DNA of 12,728 nt from JASFTV01 sp050050615 (GTDB taxonomy: Bacteria > Desulfobacterota > DSM-4660 > Desulfatiglandales > HGW-15): the NCBI GenBank assembly GCA_050050615.1, contig JASFTV010000075.1, positions 1 to 12,728 of the forward strand, written 5' to 3'. A model generated the notes under the pieces. It saw nothing but the letters and a program-made list of their open reading frames with translations, was not told the origin of the DNA and made no database searches. Shown here one piece after another: positions 1 through 5,536 of this stretch. Numbering within the stretch: the first letter of the stretch is position 1; every line of letters begins with the position of its first letter. Position numbers and translations under genes: made by a program.

Positions 1-2154
1 CTCGAGAATCACCCCCTTTCTCCTGAGCCAGGCATTGAGCGCGTCTATCCTTGATAACATGTCTTGGGCCAGATGCTGCTGCACAAGGCTCATAAAACAG
101 TGAAGGCTCCACTTTTTGGTGGATAAAAACCGGATCTTTTGTTCGTCAGAGGTAAACCCTATCACCTGATCGATAAAGTCGTGGTCGATCTTCTGAAGTT
201 TCCGAAATAATTGGTGTGCTTTTTCAAATTCGCCCTGAACGGCTTGTAGCACTGCCTGGTTGGTCAGAAGTCCGGCGACTAACGGGTGCTCCGGCCCGAA
301 AGCCTTTTTCCATAGAGCAAGGGACTTGCTAAAAAGGGCCTCTGTTCTGGCATAGTCTCCCATGGCCATATAAAGGAGTCCCAGGTTGTTCAGGCTCTTT
401 GCCACATCAGGATGTTCCGGCCCGTAAGCATCTTTCTGGATAGCCAGGGCCTCTTTGTACGCCGACTCTGCACTGGCGTATCTTTCACGGACGACATCCA
501 GTCCTGCCAGGTGGTTGAGGCTTAGGGCGACCTTTGGATGTTTCGGCCCGTATACCTTTCTCTCTGTGGCCAGGCATCTTTTGTACAAGGACTCGGCCTT
601 GTCATAGTCCCCGATCGTCATGTAAATGATGGCCAGATTGCTGAGCGCTGGGGCGACCTGTGGGTGCTCTTTGCCAAACGCCTTCATGGATATCTGGAGG
701 GACCTTTCATAAAAGCGGGCAGCCTTGCGATAATCTCCAATTTGCTTGTAGAGCTGTCCGAGGTTATTGAAACTCAGTGCCACGGACGGGTGAGAGGGGC
801 CGTAGGCCTTTTTCTTTATCTCCAAAGATCTTTGATACAACGATTCTGCCTTGGCGTAGTTGCCGAAAGTCAGGTAAAAGCCTGCCAGGTTGTTCAGAAC
901 TTTCGCCAGGTCCGGGTGCGCTTTTCCAAGCGCCTTCTCCATGATTTTCAGGGACTTCTTGTACAGGGGCTCCGCCCGACCATAATCTCCGACATTCTTA
1001 TAGAGTCCTCCCAGGTTATTGAGGCTTAGGGCCAGTTCGGGATGTTCCGGCCCCAACGCTTTTTCCTTTATCTTTACGGACTTTTTGAGCATGGCCTCTG
1101 CTTTGTCATAGTCTCCTGCAGCAAAGTAAAGCGTCGCCAGGTTGCTGAGGCATACAGCCACTTCCGGGTCCTCCGGCCCATACGCCCTCTCCATGATTCG
1201 CAGGGACCTTTTGTAGAGCGGCTCCGCTTTGCCGTAATCCCCGAGGGTGTGGTAAAGCAGGGCCAGGTTGTTGAGGCTCGGCGCCACTTCAGGGTCTTCC
1301 GGCCCAAACCTTTTCTCCTTTATCCTTATGGACCTTCTGTAAAGGGCCTCCGCCCTGGCGAAGTCACCAAGCTCTCTGTACAGCACGGCTAAGTCGTTGA
1401 GACTTCTGGCCACCTCAAGGTGCTCCGGCCCATAGGCTGTCTCCAGGATCCGCAAGGACTCTTTGAAAGCCCTTACCGCTTTTTCATAGGACCGGAGAGC
1501 GTAGTAGACTGTTCCCAGGCCTTTAAGGCTTGATGCCAGATCTGGATGCCGAGTCCCGAGGACCTTCTTGTTGATCGCGATGACTCTTTTGTACCATCGC
1601 TCCGCTCTGGCGTAGTCTTTTTTTTCTCTGTAAAGTACCGCCAGGTTACCAACGATGGATGCCACGTCCGGGTGCTCTGCGCCATAGACCCGCTCCATTA
1701 TTTTCAGGGATCTTTTGTAGAGCGGCTCTGCTTTGCTGTAATCTCCGAGGGTGTAGTAAAGCAGGCCCAGGTTGTTGAGGGTTTGAGCCACATCCGGATG
1801 CTTGGGCCCCAAAGCCTTCTCCTGGATAGCCAGGGATTCTTTGTAAAGGCGCTCTGCCTTGGCAAAATCTCCGAGGCGATGGTAAAGCCCTGCGAGGTTG
1901 CTGAGAAATAGACCGATGTGAGGGTGGGTATCGCCGAAAACCTTTTTGCCGACCCGGACGAGCTCTTTGGCGTATTCGATCGCCTCCTTGTAACGGCCCT
2001 GCTCTTCCAGCTTTCTGTACGCCTGGTAAAGGCTTTTCACTTGATCCTTACCAGAAGACTGGGCCAGGCACGGCGTGGACAAGCCGGACAAAATAAAAAA
2101 CCCCGCGAGAACAAAGGCCGCCCAAAAGCGTATGAAACGGTTGACATGTATCAT
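1..2154 (-). CDS. Exported kinesin-light-chain-type TPR protein, probable TPR-CHAT protein cut by the left window edge
   Basis: The frame is open from ATG at 2154 to base 1 (718 codons, no stop), so the 3' end lies outside the window. Residues 1-35 form a Sec signal peptide: a basic start, a hydrophobic core and a likely cut after PCLA. One degenerate TPR follows, then 14 tandem 42-residue TPRs (126-base period) with the signature G-P-x-H-P-x-V-A, SLNNLA-LY, GDY-KAE-LY-SL. This is the TPR_12 / kinesin light chain type, a protein-binding scaffold. After the last repeat comes a linker (FTSDEQKIRFLS near residue 660, LNAWLRRKGVILE at the end). It resembles the segment joining TPRs to the CHAT caspase-like domain in bacterial TPR-CHAT proteins, so a CHAT domain is inferred beyond base 1. 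The gene is last in the 4436-to-1 run, 177 bases after the preceding stop. Only a weak ribosome site (AAGTGGTG) precedes the ATG. Substrates and partners are unknown. Confidence 0.9.
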   Translation of the reverse strand, partial: MIHVNRFIRFWAAFVLAGFFILSGLSTPCLAQSSGKDQVKSLYQAYRKLEEQGRYKEAIEYAKELVRVGKKVFGDTHPHIGLFLSNLAGLYHRLGDFAKAERLYKESLAIQEKALGPKHPDVAQTLNNLGLLYYTLGDYSKAEPLYKRSLKIMERVYGAEHPDVASIVGNLAVLYREKKDYARAERWYKRVIAINKKVLGTRHPDLASSLKGLGTVYYALRSYEKAVRAFKESLRILETAYGPEHLEVARSLNDLAVLYRELGDFARAEALYRRSIRIKEKRFGPEDPEVAPSLNNLALLYHTLGDYGKAEPLYKRSLRIMERAYGPEDPEVAVCLSNLATLYFAAGDYDKAEAMLKKSVKIKEKALGPEHPELALSLNNLGGLYKNVGDYGRAEPLYKKSLKIMEKALGKAHPDLAKVLNNLAGFYLTFGNYAKAESLYQRSLEIKKKAYGPSHPSVALSFNNLGQLYKQIGDYRKAARFYERSLQISMKAFGKEHPQVAPALSNLAIIYMTIGDYDKAESLYKRCLATERKVYGPKHPKVALSLNHLAGLDVVRERYASAESAYKEALAIQKDAYGPEHPDVAKSLNNLGLLYMAMGDYARTEALFSKSLALWKKAFGPEHPLVAGLLTNQAVLQAVQGEFEKAHQLFRKLQKIDHDFIDQVIGFTSDEQKIRFLSTKKWSLHCFMSLVQQHLAQDMLSRIDALNAWLRRKGVILE

Positions 2155-2331
2155 TCTTTACACCACTTGCATGCAATCAAGGCGTGGGCCGATCCCCTGG
2201 CTTCAAAGACCGACACGCCTTCTAATGAGGTGAACAAAGCCTCCCACCGCCATACACGCGGCCCAACAAGGCGCGTTTTCCCGGCCTTCAAGAAAAACAC
2301 CAGGATGCCCCGTGTGGGTGCACGGCGCCGT
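2155..2331 (-). other. Intergenic gap with an 8-bp inverted repeat and a 10-bp palindrome before the TPR gene
   Basis: This 177-base gap between two co-oriented genes holds AAGGCGTG (2179-2186) and its inverse CACGCCTT (2214-2221), with 27 bases between them. It also has the perfect palindrome TTGCATGCAA (2167-2176), 12 bases upstream of the next start. Neither is followed by a T-run on the minus strand, so an operator or mRNA structure is as likely as a terminator. Short palindromes like this also arise by chance. No confident promoter was seen. Confidence 0.3.
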
Positions 2332-3294
2332 TCACTCGCCCGTATAGGTCATGGTTCCGAAAAATTGCCTTGCCGAAATCTGTTTCTTTGCATACTGGTT
2401 GAATGTTGCCACGGGAATGAAAATTGTGTGCGTTGGACCCTCATCCGGCACATGCAAAACAATCGCGATCCTGTCTAAGTCAAGCTTAAGGGTTTGTATG
2501 CCGGTGTAGGTCATGCCAGTCACTTCGCCGACCATTCGGATAATTGAGGAAATGGTCTTAGAGGGCTTGGATGGTGGTTTTTTGGCACCGGGAACCCCTC
2601 CCATATACTTCATCGCCTCTACAGAATCGACGATGTTGCTTCTGGAGACATCTGCAACTTCCAGCGCCGCGATGAGATCACAGCCCTGAGGGGAATCCTT
2701 GATCTTCACGGAGAGGATGGAAAACCTCCTTCCCGATTGGGTTACTCTGGAAAGACTATCCAGGTTCTCCTTGAAATAGCGCTCCTTCTCGGAGACAGGG
2801 GACGATCTGAGCGCGATGCGCCGCATGCCCTCTTTTGCAACGCTTTGGTTTGGATCTAGCTGCAATGCTTTCCCAAAGTGTCGCTTTGCCTTGCTGAACC
2901 CTTGCTCATCCTCCACGTAAGGACACAGGTAAAGGTGTCCGAGAACAGCGTGGGCCTCTGCTAGCTGCGGAGAAAGGGTGATCGCTTTTTCAAGGTAGTG
3001 AATCGCTTCTCGCCAGGAAGATTTGGCATCTTCCAGATCCTTGCCGAATATCGCTTTCCCGGTCAACAGCAAGCCCAGTTGAAGACATTTCTCTGCAGAA
3101 ACCTCAGTGCCGGCAGCCTCGCGCTTGCCTTCTGAAATCAAACGGTCGAGCTCGCCTGTATCGTTTAAAGCAGCAAGTTTCTGTATGACAATGCCTAGGC
3201 TTTCCTTGGCCGACAATTGGGCGTACACAGCTTGGCTGGACATGAGGATCACTACAGTTGCGGCCAAAGTCAAAAATCTTGTGACCTGCTGCAT
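2332..3294 (-). CDS. Exported protein with TPR-like repeats and an unrecognised C-terminal domain
   Basis: This is a 320-residue protein with a Sec signal peptide at residues 1-25 (core FLTLAATVVILM, likely cut after VYA). Residues about 70-165 look like helical TPRs: REAIHYLEKAITLSPQLAEA and KAKRHFGKALQLDP each match the second helix of a TPR and its Asp/Ser-Pro end. The C-terminal half (about 180-320) alternates predicted beta strands and helices, is rich in Lys and Pro near KKPPSKPSK, and matches no family I recognise. An ATG at 3345 is in frame, but the stretch between it and 3294 encodes a strong Shine-Dalgarno (AAAGGAGG, 3302-3309). The start is therefore ATG 3294 or the adjacent ATG 3297. 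The gene begins about 45 bases after the membrane-protein gene ends, so the two are probably cotranscribed. It may act as an extracytoplasmic adaptor for the neighbouring TPR-CHAT proteins, which is inference. Confidence 0.85.
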   Translation of the reverse strand: MQQVTRFLTLAATVVILMSSQAVYAQLSAKESLGIVIQKLAALNDTGELDRLISEGKREAAGTEVSAEKCLQLGLLLTGKAIFGKDLEDAKSSWREAIHYLEKAITLSPQLAEAHAVLGHLYLCPYVEDEQGFSKAKRHFGKALQLDPNQSVAKEGMRRIALRSSPVSEKERYFKENLDSLSRVTQSGRRFSILSVKIKDSPQGCDLIAALEVADVSRSNIVDSVEAMKYMGGVPGAKKPPSKPSKTISSIIRMVGEVTGMTYTGIQTLKLDLDRIAIVLHVPDEGPTHTIFIPVATFNQYAKKQISARQFFGTMTYTGE

Positions 3295-3301
3295 CATGCC
3301 G

Positions 3302-3309
3302 CCTCCTTT
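3302..3309 (-). promoter_or_regulatory. Shine-Dalgarno site deciding the start at 3294/3297
   Basis: Read on the minus strand this is AAAGGAGG, four bases before ATG 3297 and seven before ATG 3294. It lies inside the possible N-terminal extension from ATG 3345. This, together with the signal peptide beginning at MQQVTRF, argues that the extension is not translated. Confidence 0.75.
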
Positions 3310-3341
3310 CCTCAATAAGTGCAGGTATTGTTCGAAAAACC

Positions 3342-4436
3342 TCACTGGGGTGGTTCTTGAACTTTTTCAAGGCCCCCCGATGAAGCGTAACGTTTAAACT
3401 TGCGAATCTCCTGTACCCCCCACACGATTTGGAGAATGCCGAAGACACCCCAACCGCCCTGGCCTGCCTGCTTCGCTGCCACGATGTTCATAATTCCCAC
3501 AAATAGCAGCACTATCCCATTGAGGATAAACATCCCGCGTTTTGGAACGAAAAGGTTCAGTATGCCGATGGCTATGATGACAACCCCCCAAGCCGAGGCC
3601 AAAAACTTCACAAATAAGTGTATTGCCCCTAGCACGATCAGCCCGATGCCCCAGTTGCGGAGTTCCTTCTTCATATCAGGAACCGTTCTCTCAGGAGGCC
3701 TTTCCCCTTCAATCGCTCCGGTCTCCTCTTCGCTGGCTTCTAAGGCTCCTTGGGGTGCAGCAAACGGCCGAGCCGGTACCGCTGTCCCTGATTTTATCGC
3801 CCTGATTTTCTCGGCGGGAAGAGCATTGACAGCGTCACAGATCTTCATGATCATGAATAAGCCGACCGCATACCAAGCGATCACAAAAGGCAAAAAAGCG
3901 AGAACGGGAGTTTGTGCACGTGCCACTGACACGGGAACCAAGATCAGCAGGATGGTCAGAATGCAATACGCCAAAAAAAGGCCGGTTGGCGACTTGGGCA
4001 CATCTATCGAATACCGTGAAACAAAGGCGTTGTAATCCTTTGCAAAGCCCCAGAACGCTCGAAATACCCAATAGAGGTTGAAGTAGGGGATGAACAAAAA
4101 TCCGACAGCCTTACCAGGACTGGTTCTCGTGTGACCGTCTTGAATAGCAGCCCACATCTTGTACACCAGGATCGACTTTATCAGGATAATGGAAACGAGG
4201 AGAACCAGAGGTATGAAGTTCGAAATTCTCGGAAGCCTTGCACCCGACAAATTGGTGATAATCCCCATGAGGAGAGGAATAGCAAACACGATCAAAAACG
4301 CACCCACAAAAAGTCGCTTGGAAATCCTTACCACTGAAACTTGGTCCACCAATTTGTCTGCACCAGATGCCTCAATTCCACTATTGTCGGTCAATCTGTC
4401 TGCCCGGGATGGCCCTGTTGTGGTTTTCTCGATCAT
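3342..4436 (-). CDS. Polytopic membrane protein with two membrane modules and an acidic linker
   Basis: This 364-residue protein has no signal peptide. Its N-terminal 40 residues are polar and probably cytoplasmic. Module 1 has hydrophobic segments near 42-62, 72-92, 151-171 and 177-197, and between them a conserved-looking stretch at 107-131 (PGKAVGFLFIPYFNLYWVF). That stretch resembles bacterial DUF4328-like membrane proteins, a tentative match made from memory. Residues about 205-258 form an Ala/Glu/Pro-rich linker. Module 2 has four shorter Gly/Ile-rich segments near 262-278, 281-297, 300-320 and 327-342, ending in a basic tail. ATG 4436 is preceded by AAGGAGGA at 4441-4448. The gene is first in a close run with the exported TPR protein (gap about 45 bases) and then the large TPR gene. 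It is the only evident integral membrane protein of the locus, so it could anchor the exported partners or signal for them, which is inference. Biochemical function is unknown. Confidence 0.85.
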   Translation of the reverse strand: MIEKTTTGPSRADRLTDNSGIEASGADKLVDQVSVVRISKRLFVGAFLIVFAIPLLMGIITNLSGARLPRISNFIPLVLLVSIILIKSILVYKMWAAIQDGHTRTSPGKAVGFLFIPYFNLYWVFRAFWGFAKDYNAFVSRYSIDVPKSPTGLFLAYCILTILLILVPVSVARAQTPVLAFLPFVIAWYAVGLFMIMKICDAVNALPAEKIRAIKSGTAVPARPFAAPQGALEASEEETGAIEGERPPERTVPDMKKELRNWGIGLIVLGAIHLFVKFLASAWGVVIIAIGILNLFVPKRGMFILNGIVLLFVGIMNIVAAKQAGQGGWGVFGILQIVWGVQEIRKFKRYASSGGLEKVQEPPQ

Positions 4437-4440
4437 TTCT

Positions 4441-4448
4441 TCCTCCTT
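4441..4448 (-). promoter_or_regulatory. Shine-Dalgarno site of the membrane-protein gene
   Basis: AAGGAGGA on the minus strand ends four bases before ATG 4436. It is a near-consensus site and supports this start. Confidence 0.75.
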
Positions 4449-4491
4449 AACGGATAAGCATTACCTTTGTCTGGCTCGAAGGTTAAAATGA

Positions 4492-4546
4492 ATGCTGTTG
4501 CGCGGTTTCATCCTAACAGCATCGTTGCGCGAAAAGGTCCTTTTCG
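4492..4546. repeat. Clustered inverted and direct repeats upstream of the membrane-protein gene
   Basis: Three short repeat elements sit within 55 bases. The inverted repeat is ATGCTGTT (4492-4499) with AACAGCAT (4515-4522), 15 bases apart. The direct repeat is GTTGCGCG at 4497-4504 and 4524-4531, spaced 27 bases. The near-perfect palindrome is CGAAAAGG-T-CCTTTTCG (4530-4546). The cluster lies about 55-110 bases upstream of ATG 4436, where an operator or leader structure would sit. Individually each could be chance. Confidence 0.4.
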
Positions 4547-4733
4547 ATTCAAGGTTAAGAGCTGTGTTTCGTCAGGGAGCAGGAACAATGAACGAGCCAG
4601 TCGATGATTGCTGAGATTTCCCCCTTTGCGTTTTGATTGCCTTGAATTCTGTGTTTCAAATGCCTTAACCACCATCATAACAAACCGTTGTGAGCCCTTT
4701 TGAAAACTCCCGTTGCAGAACCTGATAGAATGA

Positions 4734-5246
4734 CTACGGACGGCAGTACGCCGATTTAAACGGATTGCCGATATCCAAAGGCGGAAAGTCCTCCCAAACC
4801 AGGGAGAAATTGGACTTTCTTGACTTCACGGAGAACAGGAAGCCGTATGCATAATCAGCACCCCATGAAAAGATGACCCGGTCGTCTAAACTCTGCGTTA
4901 TTTTCACGCCGCTCCCCGAAACGCGACCAACCGGCTTGTACACCTTCCCGCTGTCATCCATCAGTTTCACGACCTTGGCAAGACGGTCGTATTCCTCTGA
5001 AGAGATCTCTCGGCCCAAGTCTACGAAGACCTGCAAAACATCTGCGGTGGGAGAAAGGTGTGTGCTTGTGTACTCACGGACCAGAATCGATTTCCAGGGA
5101 TACGGCTTCGACTGAGCCACTATTTCCTTGCCAACTCCTGAGTGTTCCTCGGCATAACTCTGTCCAGGCCAGCTCATGCATATAGCCAGCGAGAAGGCCA
5201 AACCCACAACAAGGACGACCAAGGGCCATGATCTTTCTCCGGACAT
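4734..5246 (-). CDS. Small exported protein of unknown function
   Basis: This 170-residue protein has a clear Sec signal peptide: n-region MSGERS, hydrophobic core WPLVVLVVGLAFSLAICM, and a likely cut after SYA near residue 32. The Cys in the core (LAIC) does not fit a lipobox well because Ile precedes it, so a lipoprotein is unlikely. The mature part looks like a small mainly beta domain: ILVREYTS, DVLQVFVDL, VIFSWGADYAYGFLFSV and FSLVWEDFPPL are strand-like. No catalytic motif is visible and I recognise no family. An in-frame ATG at 5279 lacks a ribosome site, whereas ATG 5246 has AAAGGAGGG seven bases upstream (5254-5262), so 5246 is chosen. The gene stands alone, with about 290-base gaps on both sides, inside the run of exported repeat proteins. 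It may be a secreted partner of them, by position only. Confidence 0.8.
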   Translation of the reverse strand: MSGERSWPLVVLVVGLAFSLAICMSWPGQSYAEEHSGVGKEIVAQSKPYPWKSILVREYTSTHLSPTADVLQVFVDLGREISSEEYDRLAKVVKLMDDSGKVYKPVGRVSGSGVKITQSLDDRVIFSWGADYAYGFLFSVKSRKSNFSLVWEDFPPLDIGNPFKSAYCRP

Positions 5247-5253
5247 AGCGTTT

Positions 5254-5262
5254 CCCTCCTTT
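5254..5262 (-). promoter_or_regulatory. Shine-Dalgarno site deciding the start at 5246
   Basis: AAAGGAGGG on the minus strand ends seven bases before ATG 5246. It falls inside the possible longer reading from ATG 5279, which has no such site, and so favours the shorter start. Confidence 0.75.
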
Positions 5263-5289
5263 CTTCGACTATTTTTCATCTTTTGAGAA

Positions 5290-5307
5290 ACAGGCCTTCC
5301 TGCCTGT
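5290..5307 (-). terminator. Short hairpin upstream of the small exported-protein gene, possible weak terminator
   Basis: The perfect 6-bp inverted repeat ACAGGC / GCCTGT with a six-base loop is followed on the minus strand by TTTCTC. This could end readthrough from the TPR-CHAT gene. The T-tract is poor and the stop codon is about 230 bases upstream, so an operator or a 5' leader structure for the gene starting at 5246 is also possible. Confidence 0.3.
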
Positions 5308-5536
5308 CACCGCCCTGATGTGCTCTTGAGGATGTCCCCCTTTTCATACTTCACGAATAAAGGGTAACGATCAACGCACAACTTCTCCCTTCACTGGGGA
5401 TGTTTCATGGGATCCTCTCCTTTCAGTGGAGGTTAACAAGGCGCCTGAGGCCCCGCCTCCGAAGTCTTTCGCCTTTGACCTTTCATCTTAGCTTCAGTAC
5501 CATGGGCTGATACGTTGCTTGCATTTACACCCATAG

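Larger units (their letters stand above)
4437..4733. other. Intergenic region of about 300 bases between two minus-strand genes
   Basis: This region separates the small exported-protein gene (stop at 4734) from the membrane-protein gene. Apart from the Shine-Dalgarno at 4441-4448 and the repeat cluster at 4492-4546, I see no credible coding frame, no hairpin followed by a T-run, and no well-spaced -35/-10 pair on the minus strand. It is the natural place for a promoter of the 4436-to-1 gene run, but none is identified. Confidence 0.5.
5247..5536. other. Intergenic region with a GC-rich hairpin and a five-codon frame
   Basis: This region of about 290 bases follows the TPR-CHAT stop. It contains a compact hairpin GAGGC-CCC-GCCTC (5447-5459) without a T-run. 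It also has a five-codon frame (ATG 5408 to TGA ending 5391, peptide MKHPQ) directly behind a good ribosome site (AAAGGAGA, minus strand). The hairpin at 5290-5307 lies here too. No larger coding frame looks real, and no clear promoter was found. Confidence 0.45.

Noticed and set aside
538..1911. Long plus-strand open frames opposite the left TPR gene, with repeating hydrophobic protein
   Set aside because: They are mirror images of the 126-base TPR repeats on the minus strand. The minus frame is a continuous, well-formed TPR protein with a signal peptide, and the plus frames have no ribosome sites.
1..2154. Regular 126-base periodicity suggesting a satellite or CRISPR-like array
   Set aside because: The period equals 42 codons, the units diverge while keeping TPR residues, and the frame is open throughout, so it is protein repeat structure.
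3295..3345. N-terminal extension of the exported TPR protein from ATG 3345
   Set aside because: It overlaps the upstream stop, contains the Shine-Dalgarno sequence of the downstream ATGs, and would place a polar tail before the signal peptide.
3400..4491. Plus-strand open frames opposite the membrane-protein gene
   Set aside because: They lack ribosome sites and recognisable domains. The minus strand has a consistent polytopic membrane protein with a strong ribosome site.
5341..5400. TTGATC with TATGAA-like boxes as a promoter for the small secreted-protein gene
   Set aside because: The spacing is about 20 bases, too long for a standard sigma-70 promoter, and no better pair was found.
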